This document shows, one piece after another, positions 35,599 through 44,082 of a stretch of 58,714 bases of DNA; the first letter of the stretch is position 1; each line of letters begins with the position of its first letter. This stretch comes from Bifidobacterium felsineum. Lineage in GTDB: Bacteria > Actinomycetota > Actinomycetes > Actinomycetales > Bifidobacteriaceae. The stretch covers positions 1-58,714 of the forward strand of contig NZ_PEBJ01000007.1 in NCBI RefSeq assembly GCF_002802915.1, given 5' to 3'. The notes under the pieces were generated by a model. It did no database searches and had not been told where the DNA came from. It saw nothing but the letters and a program-made list of their open reading frames with translations. A program made the translations under genes and the position numbers.

Positions 35599-35824
35599 GA
35601 CGTCCTCCTTCACAGTATGGCGATGTCGCCGATGATCGACTGCACTAGTGACCATCCTAACCGCCAATCAAGCCATCGAACATAATCCAGGCCCAATCGC
35701 ACGCAATCCGTGGCACTTGAACTTCCATGGAGTCGATTATCGTAGAGCAACGGCATACAATGACATCGTCCGTGCTTTGCGGACGGACCGGAGCATACGA
35801 CAGTTTGAGGAAGTAACGGAAACC
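35599..35824. other. Divergent intergenic region nadK/trkH
   Basis: These 226 bases hold the promoters of nadK (minus) and trkH (plus). The trkH frame stays open upstream to 35648, but those codons lack a ribosome site and do not look like TrkH. No hairpin or operator stands out. Confidence 0.5.
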
Positions 35825-37309
35825 ATGTCCAACGACTTCGATGAATCCTTCCTCAACAAGCAGGATTCAACAGGGTTATCCTGGTGGTTCTCCAACGATG
35901 AACCGAACAGCAAGAGCAAAGCCCAGGTCAAGCGAGAGGCACGTTCCGCACGCCGCATTCGCCGCATCGGCCTTACCGACAGGCTCCTCAGCCACCCAGG
36001 GCGACTCTCCATCCTGTATTTCCTCGTATTGATCGTAATCGTCACATTGTTGCTGCTGTTGCCGTTCTCCACGCATGACTGGGTGTTCACCAATTTCCCG
36101 GCGGCGTTCTTCACCGCCGTCTCCGCCCTGTCGACCTGCGGCATCCCGGTGGTGAACACCGCACAATACTGGTCGATGTTCGGCCAGGTGGTGATCCTCT
36201 TCTCCATTCAATTCGGCGGCCTCGGCGTGATGACGTTCGCCTCCATGGTGGCGCTTGGCGCCTCCCGCCGCCTCAAGGTCTCCCAGCGCATGCTCACCGC
36301 CAGCGAGCTGGGCACCACGAAGCTTTCCGAAATCAAAAGCGTGCTTTCGGTGGTGTTCGCCACGTTCGCCATAGCCGAAAGTCTGACATTCGCCCTGCTG
36401 CTGCCGGAACTGTTCCGCGTGAATCGCGGTCAGATCGGCCGCACGCTCTGGCAGGCCCTGTTCTACGCCGTCTCCGCCTATAACAACACCGGTTTCACAC
36501 CGGACGCCACGGGCCTGCATATCAACCGTTGGGGTGTGGGTCTGCCGATTCTGCTCAGCGCATTCGTCGGCACGCTCGGCTTCCCGGTGGTGCTGAATGT
36601 GGTGCAATGCGCCCGCAAACGGCTGCATCCGAAGCGTTGGACGTTGCACACCAAGCTCACGCTGACCACCACCGGCCTGCTGGTGCTCGCCTCCCTGGTC
36701 TGGTTCCTGCTGGTCGAATGGGGCAACACCGCCCTGTTCCCGGCCGATGACCCCAGCATGAAACTACGCCGTGCACTCTCCGCCGCCGTAATGCCGCGTT
36801 CGGCTGGATTCGATATTTCCTGGGTGCCGGAAGTCTCCAATGAGACCAAGGCGTTCATGAGCATGCTGATGTTCATCGGCGCGGGATCGTCTTCCACCGC
36901 AGGCGGCATCCGCGTCACCACATTCGCCGTGATCGTATTGATCTGCGCCGCATCCTTCACCGGGCATCGCGATGTGACGGCGTTCCACCGTCGTCTCCCC
37001 CGGCGTATCCAGATGACCGCCGTTTCGGTGACCACCGCCTGCTTCTTCCTAGTGTTCGTGGGCGCGGTATCGCTCATGTTCGTGACCGGCTGCAATTTCG
37101 TGGACGCCATGTTTGAAGCCTGCTCCGCATTCTCACTCGGCGGCTATTCCGTCGGTGTGGCAAATGCCGGCAATCCTGCATGCCTGTTCATTCTCGCAGC
37201 CGAAATGATTGTCGGCCGTCTCGGCCCGCTGACCATCGCCTATTCGATTAGCAGGCCGATGGCGCCGGAGCCCATTCGCTATCCGCAGGAAAACATCATC
37301 GTCGGCTGA
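35825..37309 (+). CDS. trkH: Trk/Ktr potassium uptake channel subunit TrkH
   Basis: From ATG 35825 the protein has 494 residues, matching the family. After a 55-residue charged tail come eight or more membrane spans with the four pore loops of this channel family: LSTCGIP (about residues 97-103), YNNTGFTPDA (about 218-227), MPRSAGFDIS (about 320-329) and LGGYSVGVAN (about 434-443). KtrB/TrkH forms the K+ channel that TrkA gates. It lies directly before trkA on the plus strand. The pair interrupts an otherwise minus-strand conserved cluster. Confidence 0.92.
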   Translation: MSNDFDESFLNKQDSTGLSWWFSNDEPNSKSKAQVKREARSARRIRRIGLTDRLLSHPGRLSILYFLVLIVIVTLLLLLPFSTHDWVFTNFPAAFFTAVSALSTCGIPVVNTAQYWSMFGQVVILFSIQFGGLGVMTFASMVALGASRRLKVSQRMLTASELGTTKLSEIKSVLSVVFATFAIAESLTFALLLPELFRVNRGQIGRTLWQALFYAVSAYNNTGFTPDATGLHINRWGVGLPILLSAFVGTLGFPVVLNVVQCARKRLHPKRWTLHTKLTLTTTGLLVLASLVWFLLVEWGNTALFPADDPSMKLRRALSAAVMPRSAGFDISWVPEVSNETKAFMSMLMFIGAGSSSTAGGIRVTTFAVIVLICAASFTGHRDVTAFHRRLPRRIQMTAVSVTTACFFLVFVGAVSLMFVTGCNFVDAMFEACSAFSLGGYSVGVANAGNPACLFILAAEMIVGRLGPLTIAYSISRPMAPEPIRYPQENIIVG

Positions 37310-37360
37310 TTCGCTCGTCTTATTATTCTTAGGTTCATAACACGTTTCAGGAGGTTCACC

Positions 37361-38023
37361 ATGGCATCCAAATCAAGCGGCAGCAAAAGCGTATTGGTCA
37401 TCGGCCTCGGACGATTCGGCGGCTCGGTGGCCTCCACGCTTGACGCCATGGGACAGGATGTGCTCGCGGTGGACAAGAACCCTGAAATCGTGGCCCGCTG
37501 GTCCGCTCATCTGCCCACGATTCAGGCTGATATGACCGATGTGATGGCCATCGAGCAAATCGATGCCTCCCAGTTCGATACCGCAGTCGTCGCCATCGGC
37601 GACAGCATCGAATCCTCGGTAATCATCACCGGCAACCTGTTGGACGCCGGCATCTCCGACCTATGGGCCAAATCCGTCTCCCAGGAGCATGCGCGTATTC
37701 TGCAGCGTATCGGCGCCCGTCATATCATCAACGCGGAAACCGACGCCGGCAAGCGCGTAGGCCATCTGGTGGCCGGCAACTATCTGGATTACATCGAAAT
37801 CGATGGCCCGTACACGGTCGTCAAGATTCACACGCCGCTGTATGCCGTGGGCCGCTCCATCGAAGACGTGCAGGTGCACGACAAGTACGGCGTGACGGTA
37901 GTGGGCATCAAGGCCCCGGGCAAGGAATTCCAATACGGGTCACGCGAACTGGTGATGCATCGCAATGACGAGCTCATCATCATGGGCAAGCAGGATCAGA
38001 TCGATCATTTCATTCAAGGCTGA
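37361..38023 (+). CDS. trkA: Trk/Ktr potassium uptake regulatory subunit TrkA
   Basis: A 220-residue RCK protein that binds NAD(H) or ATP and gates the TrkH channel. The Rossmann part begins VLVIGLGRFGGSVASTLDAMGQDVLAVDKN (about residues 9-38, GxGxxG intact) and continues through ADMTDVMAIEQIDA. The RCK-C part (about 140-220) contains YTVVKIHTPLYAVGRSIEDV and closes with LIIMGKQDQIDHFIQG. AGGAGG precedes ATG 37361 by seven bases. A single RCK unit means it must assemble as an octamer ring, as KtrA does. Confidence 0.95.
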   Translation: MASKSSGSKSVLVIGLGRFGGSVASTLDAMGQDVLAVDKNPEIVARWSAHLPTIQADMTDVMAIEQIDASQFDTAVVAIGDSIESSVIITGNLLDAGISDLWAKSVSQEHARILQRIGARHIINAETDAGKRVGHLVAGNYLDYIEIDGPYTVVKIHTPLYAVGRSIEDVQVHDKYGVTVVGIKAPGKEFQYGSRELVMHRNDELIIMGKQDQIDHFIQG

Positions 38024-38135
38024 TCCCACCCGAAGAATCACCCCCATCCCCCCCTACTCTGCGAACATCGTGGCTCAAACCAAGCGTTCGGCGCTTAGGC
38101 TGAATCACGATACCCAAAGAAGGAGGGGGTTTACG

Positions 38136-38813
38136 ATGACCGAGCATTCTGCGGATTGCTCAATGGTTCAAAGTGGCATCTACGACCTCATCAACGTGGA
38201 AGATGATGCCACATTCGCAAACGGTGTGAGGTTCAGAACCGTTATGGTGGAGGGCACCCTTGAAGCCCCGAAAATTCAAGGTGACAGCCTGATCATTGAT
38301 AATGGCATCGTTCGGTGTTCCGGAAGAATCCACGTAAGACGCATAAGCGGCCGCGGCACACTTGAAGTCAAAGGCGACATCATATGCGAAAGCATCGAGA
38401 TGACCGGAAGCGTGAATACCGATGGAAATATTCGATGTTCGGGCGATATGAACATCACGGGAGCGCTGCGCAATGCGCACCACATCATCGCCGATAATCT
38501 CTCTATGCATGGCGTACTGCATGGCAATGATATCGATGGGCGCGTGATCTTCACCCAACCATTGCACAGTACGATGTTTTCCCGTTTCGGCATGCCTGAT
38601 TATCAGGCGCAAAGTCGCGTCACATTGATCAAAGCCTCGGAAGTATCCGCATGCAAACTCATCTGCCGCACCATAAAGGCGGATTCCGCTTCCCTGAGGG
38701 AAGGCAGCGCCGTGGAACATGCCATATGCTCCACCGCATTGGGCACGGACACGACCTCCAACGTGATGTTGTTGAAGGGTGCCTGTCGCCGTGTTCACTT
38801 GCGTACGGCATAG
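38136..38813 (+). CDS. Bactofilin-like beta-helical protein (putative)
   Basis: A 225-residue protein from ATG 38136, set by GAAGGAGG upstream. Residues 30-135 have a regular alternation of short hydrophobic strands and Gly turns (GTLEAPKIQGDSLIIDNG, IRCSGDMNITGALRN), the pattern of a right-handed beta helix as in bactofilins and related polymer-forming proteins. The C-terminal 80 residues look different (KASEVSACKLICRTIKADSASLREGSAVEHAI), also strand-rich. No signal peptide or membrane span is seen. Bactofilins form cytoskeletal filaments at the membrane; whether this one polymerises is unknown. It follows trkA by 112 bases and overlaps the end of tlyA by 19 bp, tail to tail. Confidence 0.6.
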   Translation: MTEHSADCSMVQSGIYDLINVEDDATFANGVRFRTVMVEGTLEAPKIQGDSLIIDNGIVRCSGRIHVRRISGRGTLEVKGDIICESIEMTGSVNTDGNIRCSGDMNITGALRNAHHIIADNLSMHGVLHGNDIDGRVIFTQPLHSTMFSRFGMPDYQAQSRVTLIKASEVSACKLICRTIKADSASLREGSAVEHAICSTALGTDTTSNVMLLKGACRRVHLRTA

Positions 38814-39568
38814 AGCAGATATTCGGCGTTGCCGTGTGTCCCCTCAATGGGGCTATCGGCGGTGGCGCGGACTTCCAGATCGTGTTGGTTCGCGCAGTTC
38901 ACCACGCGATCGAGCGCCTGCTCGCGCAAGGATGGATCTTCAACGATGCCGTTCTTGCCCAGGCCGGCTCTGCCGACCTCGAACTGCGGTTTGACCAACA
39001 GCACGATCTGCGCGCCTGGTTCGCTGATGCGTTCGATGACCGGAATCACATATGTGAGCGAGATGAACGATACATCGGATACGATCATCTGCGGCGACCA
39101 CGGCAAATCTTCTGCTTCGACTTCGCGGATATTGACGCCGCTCATCTCGATGACTCGCGAATCGTTTGCGATACGGGGGTCGAGCTGACCGTGGCCAACA
39201 TCCAAAGCGATTACCTGATCCGCTCCCCTGCGTAGCAGCACATCAGTGAATCCTCCCGTGGAAGCGCCGATATCCAGACAACGCAGCCCCTGAGGCCCGG
39301 TAAGCCCTTGTTCGGCGAACATCTCGAATGCGCCAAGCAGCTTGTAGGCTCCGCGCGATACATAATCGTCGCCTTTGTCCACGGCGAGTTCGCTATGTGC
39401 GGCCTTGACCATGTATGACGGCTTGGTGATGGTCTGTCCATCGACTCGCACATGCCCGGCTTTGATCAGGCGCTGCGCTTTGGCACGTGATTCCACCAGC
39501 CCCGCAGCCACCAGCATCATGTCGAGCCGGTCAAGTGGCGTGGAAGGGTCAAGCTGCTGTTGGGACAT
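38795..39568 (-). CDS. tlyA: TlyA-family 2'-O-ribose rRNA methyltransferase
   Basis: A 257-residue protein with an N-terminal S4 RNA-binding domain (RLDMMLVAAGLVESRAKAQRLIKAGHVRVDG, about residues 14-44) and an FtsJ-like methyltransferase domain with the SAM loop LRCLDIGASTGGFTDVLLRRGA (about 93-114), ALDVGHGQLDPRI and the catalytic tetrad region VSDVSFISL and LVKPQFE. TlyA methylates 16S and 23S rRNA; its loss gives capreomycin resistance in mycobacteria. Short forms methylate 23S only; at this length both are possible. It lies in the tlyA–small ORF–HAD–TPR–tyrS cluster. Confidence 0.95.
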   Translation of the reverse strand: MSQQQLDPSTPLDRLDMMLVAAGLVESRAKAQRLIKAGHVRVDGQTITKPSYMVKAAHSELAVDKGDDYVSRGAYKLLGAFEMFAEQGLTGPQGLRCLDIGASTGGFTDVLLRRGADQVIALDVGHGQLDPRIANDSRVIEMSGVNIREVEAEDLPWSPQMIVSDVSFISLTYVIPVIERISEPGAQIVLLVKPQFEVGRAGLGKNGIVEDPSLREQALDRVVNCANQHDLEVRATADSPIEGTHGNAEYLLYAVRK

Positions 39569-39655
39569 ATGATTCCTCGGGATGGATGAATACGAATGCC
39601 GGAAGAACGTAGACCGTAAGAATTCCGTAGTCGGCCATTACCGGTTTTTGACCGA

Positions 39656-39814
39656 CTACTGGCGGTTTTCGTCGAGCTCATGTTGCAGGGCGGACAACAC
39701 ATCTCTGAACGCCTGCAGCTTGCCGTCATTGTCTTTTGAGTCGAGATCGGCGAGCTGCGGGAAGCGTTCGGCAAGGTGCGTATGCTCCGATGCGTTGTCC
39801 GTATTGTCCGTCAT
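39656..39814 (-). CDS. Small acidic protein in the tlyA cluster (Rv1693-like position)
   Basis: A 52-residue frame, from ATG 39814 to TAG 39656-39658, reads MTDNTDNASEHTHLAERFPQ and continues as a helical acidic stretch ending in ELDENRQ. It is too short for usual gene finders. AAGG lies seven bases upstream, just inside the end of the HAD gene, nine bases away. In mycobacteria a protein of similar size occupies exactly this place between the HAD gene and tlyA (the Rv1692–Rv1693–tlyA order, from memory). The conserved position plus frame and spacing support a real gene. Its function is unknown. Confidence 0.65.
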   Translation of the reverse strand: MTDNTDNASEHTHLAERFPQLADLDSKDNDGKLQAFRDVLSALQHELDENRQ

Positions 39815-39823
39815 CGCAAGGCC

Positions 39824-40873
39824 TTACAGCGTAAATGCCGGAACGGTGCTTGCATCGAGGTGGGCGCCCTTATCAGCGGCCTCCCATGCCGCGCATACGG
39901 CGGCGCGCAAGGCGTCCATGCTGCTGGAATCGCTGACCTGCACTGCTCCGTTCTCAAACCAGGCGCTGGCTTTGCGGCATTCCCACGTGCCGTCTTCGGC
40001 ACGGACCGGTTCAGGCTGCACGTTGGCCAGTTCGCGCAAATCCTTGGCGATGAATGTCGGCCGCAGATGTGCCGGTGCGAGCATCAGTTCCGTAGGATTG
40101 GTGACGCCGGTCAGCACGGCCAGCGAATCGTAGCCGCCACGGTTGCCGGCCTCGATATCCGTATCAAGACGGTCGCCAATGGCGATGGAAGATTCCTTGG
40201 GGACCAGATCATGGCCTTCGGCGGCGTTCAGTTCGCGAGCCTCATCGTACATGTAGGCTTCCGGCTTGCCGGCCGAAGCCACTGGCTCGACACCGGTGGC
40301 GGCGATTACCGCCTTGATCATCGAACCACAGCCGGGTGCGATGCCCAGCTCGCGCGGAATGGTCAGATCTCGGTTGGTCACGAAGTATGTGGCTCCGGCT
40401 TCCACCGCAAAGGCGGCATCCGCCATCATCTGCCAGGTCATCTGCGGGTACCAGCCCTGGATGACGGCTTGTGGATGGTCGGTAGGGCCGTCCACAATGG
40501 TCAGCCCATTGCGCTTGACTTCCTCACGCAGATGTTCCGCTCCCAGTACCTGAACGCGGGCGCCGGCCGGCAGAGCCTTGGCCACCATGCGCGCGGCGAC
40601 CACCGAGGAGGTAATCACCTGCCAAGGCTCCACATTGAGGCCGAAGCCCTTGAGCTGGTCGGCCACCACATGCTGGAATCGAGAGGAATTGTTGGTGGTG
40701 TATTCGATGGTCATGCCAGCGTGTTCCGCAGCCTGAATGGAGTCGGCTGCGTATTCGACTGGATTCTTGCCGCGATACACCACGCCATCGAGATCAAGCA
40801 ACGCAAGCTGATAGGTCTCGGCTAGGCTGCGACTGGTCCCTTTGAGGAATCGGGTCATGCTGGGCTCCGTCAC
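39824..40873 (-). CDS. HAD-IIA family phosphatase
   Basis: A 349-residue protein of the NagD/p-nitrophenylphosphatase (HAD-IIA) type. Motif I is LALLDLDGVVYRG (about residues 23-35), motif II TTNNSSRFQHVVADQL (about 58-73), the cap domain holds TYFVTNRDLTIPRE, the Lys is in ASAGKPEAYMYDEA (about 201-214) and motif IV is AIGDRLDTDIEAGNRGGYDSLAVLTG (about 231-256). The last 60 residues extend beyond the HAD fold. It overlaps the TPR gene as ATGA (40870-40873). Mycobacterial relatives act on glycerol-3-phosphate in lipid recycling; that role is not shown here. Confidence 0.9.
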   Translation of the reverse strand: MTEPSMTRFLKGTSRSLAETYQLALLDLDGVVYRGKNPVEYAADSIQAAEHAGMTIEYTTNNSSRFQHVVADQLKGFGLNVEPWQVITSSVVAARMVAKALPAGARVQVLGAEHLREEVKRNGLTIVDGPTDHPQAVIQGWYPQMTWQMMADAAFAVEAGATYFVTNRDLTIPRELGIAPGCGSMIKAVIAATGVEPVASAGKPEAYMYDEARELNAAEGHDLVPKESSIAIGDRLDTDIEAGNRGGYDSLAVLTGVTNPTELMLAPAHLRPTFIAKDLRELANVQPEPVRAEDGTWECRKASAWFENGAVQVSDSSSMDALRAAVCAAWEAADKGAHLDASTVPAFTL

Positions 40874-42621
40874 TCCTCGGGAGTTTCGTCGGATTCGATG
40901 GATTCCGGCTGCTCGGCAGGGGTATCGGCCTCATCCTCGGCGTCTTCAGAGTCCTCAGAGTCTTCAGTCTCTTCGGATTTGTCGTCGGAATCATCGGATT
41001 CGGCTTCAACCTCGTCATCAGCGGAATCCTTGTCGGTTTCGGATTCCTCTTCTTCCGGCTCAGGTTCCGGAGCGTATTGGGCATCGGAAGGATCGATTCC
41101 CAACTGCTCAAGCACTTCGGAATCGTCGGTCAGATCAGCGAGGTCATGGTCGATGACCACATCATCGCTGTTTTCGTCGAAGTCCTCGTCGGCATACTGG
41201 TCTTCCAGACGATCCAGCACTTTATCCAGCTTCTCGGCTTCGCCATTGCGACCGGCTTCCTCGAGGAAGTACTGTTCCGCCTGAACGGCACGCATGCGGT
41301 ATTCGCCCGGCAGACCTTGGGAACGGCCTACAGTGTGCACCACTTCGATGGCCTTGTCCCACAGTTCCAAGTCACCCAAAGCGCCGGCGTACACCAGGAA
41401 CATCTCCACCTTGGGGGCACCGTGCAGCTGCTTGCCTTCCTCGGACTGGGCGATTTCCACGGCCTTCTTCGGGTTGCCCACGCCACGTTCGCAGTCAGCG
41501 ATGAATGGAAGGTAGTCCTGGAAGCCGTTCATGCGGTATGCGGTGCGGAACTCACGCAGAGCAAGCTTGTAGTTGCCCTGACGGTAGGCCACGAAGGCCA
41601 GCGTCTCACGGGCGAAGTCGATGCGGGATGCCTGGCGGGCCACCCATTTGGCATGCTCGAGAGCGAGCTCCGGATCCTTCTCCTCCAGTGCGTAGGCGGC
41701 CAGAATATGCAGACCGATGTTCTCGGCGTGCTCCTTGGACAGGCCGCGAAGACGTTCGCGTTCATCCTTGGACAGCATGGACCATTCCATGCCCTTCGGC
41801 ATGCGCGGCTCATCAGGGCGACGAGCGGTGTACGGGTTCTGGGAGGGGAAGCTCATCGTGCCGTCGGAGTTGCGGCGCGGACGGCTCATGTATTCGCTGC
41901 GTTTATTCTCGCGGTATTCGCGCTTCTCCTCGGCGTTGAATTCACGACGCTCGCCATCACGACGATCATCGCGGCGGAAGCCCTTGCGATCGTTGTCGCG
42001 GCGGAAACCACCACGGTTATCACGGTTGTCGCGATGGAAATCACGGCGCTCGCCATCACGGTTGAAACCGCGGTTGTCGCGGCGGTCATCGTCGCGGCGG
42101 AAGTTACGGCGGTCGCCGTCACGATGGAAATCACGACGATCGTTGTCGCGGCGGAAGCCACCACGCTCGCCATCACGGCGGAAGTTGCGACGGTCGCCAT
42201 CGCGATGGAAATCACGACGATCGCCGTCATTGTGCTGGTAGCGCGGGTTCTCTCCCGCTTCGCCGTCACGACGAGGCTTGAAACCACCATCGCGGCGCGG
42301 ACCGCCCTTGTGGAAGCCGTCACGGCGGAAGCCGCCGTGTTCGCCGTCCTTACGGAATCCACCCTTATGGAAGCCGCCGGACTTGCCATAGGACTTGTGG
42401 AAGCCGCCGCGGCTGTTCTCACCTTCGCCATCACGGCGAGGTGCGAAGCCCTCACCATTGTCGCGATGACGCGGCTTGAAACCTTCGCCGTCACGACGAG
42501 GCTTGAAACCACCCTTACCGCGCGGCTTGAAACCCTTGCCACCACGGTTGGAAGGGCGACGGTCGCCATAGCCCTTATGACCGCCGTAGGACTTGCCGGA
42601 ACGCTCGTTACCTTCTGCCAT
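40870..42621 (-). CDS. TPR protein with basic RG/RD-rich head and acidic tail
   Basis: A 583-residue protein in three parts. Residues 1-245 are low-complexity, rich in Arg, Gly, Asp, Phe and Lys, with repeats such as RRDFHRDGDRRNFRRDGER and GGFHK. Residues about 270-470 are a helical TPR-like core (NIGLHILAAYALEEKDPELALEHAKWVA; NYKLALREFRTAYRMNG). Residues about 475-583 are strongly acidic, almost only Asp, Glu and Ser. The core corresponds to the Rv1691-like TPR protein of the actinobacterial tlyA cluster; the head resembles RGG RNA-binding regions. No role is proven; RNA or ribosome binding is an inference. The large antisense frame is a shadow of the repeats. It is coupled to the HAD gene and lies 24 bases after tyrS. 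Confidence 0.85.
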   Translation of the reverse strand: MAEGNERSGKSYGGHKGYGDRRPSNRGGKGFKPRGKGGFKPRRDGEGFKPRHRDNGEGFAPRRDGEGENSRGGFHKSYGKSGGFHKGGFRKDGEHGGFRRDGFHKGGPRRDGGFKPRRDGEAGENPRYQHNDGDRRDFHRDGDRRNFRRDGERGGFRRDNDRRDFHRDGDRRNFRRDDDRRDNRGFNRDGERRDFHRDNRDNRGGFRRDNDRKGFRRDDRRDGERREFNAEEKREYRENKRSEYMSRPRRNSDGTMSFPSQNPYTARRPDEPRMPKGMEWSMLSKDERERLRGLSKEHAENIGLHILAAYALEEKDPELALEHAKWVARQASRIDFARETLAFVAYRQGNYKLALREFRTAYRMNGFQDYLPFIADCERGVGNPKKAVEIAQSEEGKQLHGAPKVEMFLVYAGALGDLELWDKAIEVVHTVGRSQGLPGEYRMRAVQAEQYFLEEAGRNGEAEKLDKVLDRLEDQYADEDFDENSDDVVIDHDLADLTDDSEVLEQLGIDPSDAQYAPEPEPEEEESETDKDSADDEVEAESDDSDDKSEETEDSEDSEDAEDEADTPAEQPESIESDETPEE

Positions 42622-42645
42622 CTATCTTTTCCTTAATCCCTATAC

Positions 42646-43968
42646 TTAACGGTTTTCCACGGCGCCGAGCGCCTTCTTGCCACGACGAATGAGCGCAAAA
42701 CGGCCAGCAAGGAAATCACCCTCGCCCAGCACCTGCTCCTCATCCTCGATACGGTTGTTGTTGAGATACACGCCACCGGACTTGATGGCACGACGGGCCT
42801 CCGAACCGGACTTGAACAGGCCGGCCGCCTGGGCGGCGTCAATCACTCGATCACCGGGCTTGGCCACCGGGAACACGTGCTCGCCGTTCTCGTCGACGAC
42901 TTTGAAGCCATCCAGAACGGATTCAAGCGTTTCCTCGTCAATATCCTCAAGATTGCCGCCACGGCCGAACAATGCGCCGGAAGCATCAATGGCGGCCTGG
43001 GTTGCGGCTTCGCCATGCACAAAGCTGGTGACTTCCCAAGCCAGCGCCTTCTGCGCCTCGCGCTTGCCCGGGTTGGTCTTGGATTCTTCCACCAGACGCT
43101 CGATTTCAGCCTTGGGTAGGAAGGTGAACGCCTTCAGCAGGCTCTCCATCTCCACGTCCGGACGGTTGATCCAGAACTGGTAGAACTTGTAGGGGCTCAG
43201 CATCGTGGCGTCCAGCCACACTGCGTTGCCCTCGGACTTGCCGAACTTCTTGCCCTGTGCATCGGTGATGATCGGGCTGGTGAACACGTTCACATCCACT
43301 CCGCGCACCTTGTGAATCAGGTCAAGGCCGGAGGTTAGGTTGCCCCACTGGTCGGAGCCGCCGAGCTCAAGTGTGCAGTGGTATTCGTCGAACAGGTGAA
43401 GGAAGTCGTTGCCCTGCAGCACCTGGTAGCTGAATTCGGTGAAGGAGATGCCTTCCTCGGAGTTCAGGCGGCGTGCCACCGTATCCTTGGCGAGCATGGT
43501 GCCGAGGCGGAAGTTCTTGCCGACATCGCGCAGGAAGTCGATGACGCTCATCTGCGCGGTCCAGTCGTAATTGGATACGAAGCGCACCGGATTGGCGCCT
43601 TCGGTTTCCAGAATGCCACCGATCTGGTTCTTCAGACGCTCGGCCCAGCCGGCCACAACGTCCTTCGGATTGAGCGTGCGTTCGCCGGACTGGCGCGGAT
43701 CACCGATCAAGCCGGTGGCGCCGCCGACCAATGCAATCGGATGGTGGCCCGCAAGCTGCATGTGACGCATATTGATAAGCTGAACAAGGTTGCCGATGTG
43801 CAGCGATGCGGCGGTCGGGTCGAAGCCACAGTAATAGGTGATCGGCTCGCCGTTCAATGCCGCTGCGAGTCGATCCCGGTCCGTGGACTGGGAAATCAAC
43901 CCGCGCCATTCCAGTTCCTCAAGCAGGGTGTTGAAACCCGCTTCCTTGAAGTCGGTGACGTGAGCCAT
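42646..43968 (-). CDS. tyrS: Tyrosyl-tRNA synthetase
   Basis: A 440-residue class I synthetase. The Tyr pocket and HIGH-like motif are [20 protein letters not shown] (about residues 41-60), [21 protein letters not shown] follows, and the KMSKS equivalent is [14 protein letters not shown] (about 237-250). A C-terminal S4 domain (residues 370-440, [22 protein letters not shown]) binds the long variable arm of tRNA-Tyr. No T-box is visible upstream. tyrS heads the conserved actinobacterial cluster ending in recN. Confidence 0.97.
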   Translation of the reverse strand: MAHVTDFKEAGFNTLLEELEWRGLISQSTDRDRLAAALNGEPITYYCGFDPTAASLHIGNLVQLINMRHMQLAGHHPIALVGGATGLIGDPRQSGERTLNPKDVVAGWAERLKNQIGGILETEGANPVRFVSNYDWTAQMSVIDFLRDVGKNFRLGTMLAKDTVARRLNSEEGISFTEFSYQVLQGNDFLHLFDEYHCTLELGGSDQWGNLTSGLDLIHKVRGVDVNVFTSPIITDAQGKKFGKSEGNAVWLDATMLSPYKFYQFWINRPDVEMESLLKAFTFLPKAEIERLVEESKTNPGKREAQKALAWEVTSFVHGEAATQAAIDASGALFGRGGNLEDIDEETLESVLDGFKVVDENGEHVFPVAKPGDRVIDAAQAAGLFKSGSEARRAIKSGGVYLNNNRIEDEEQVLGEGDFLAGRFALIRRGKKALGAVENR

Positions 43969-44082
43969 AGCGTGTAGCTTCTCCCTATCGAATTGTCTGA
44001 TGAACGATGCTTAATTCTGTTTTCAAGCGTCTATAAGTCTCGCAGAACACACCGACAGTACCGCCTAAGCGGGTTTTCGCGT

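Noticed and set aside
41077..42636. Open frame of 519 codons antisense to the RG-rich TPR gene
   Set aside because: Its Ala/Val/Thr-rich repeats are the antisense reading of the RG/RD repeats; no independent start signal or family is visible.
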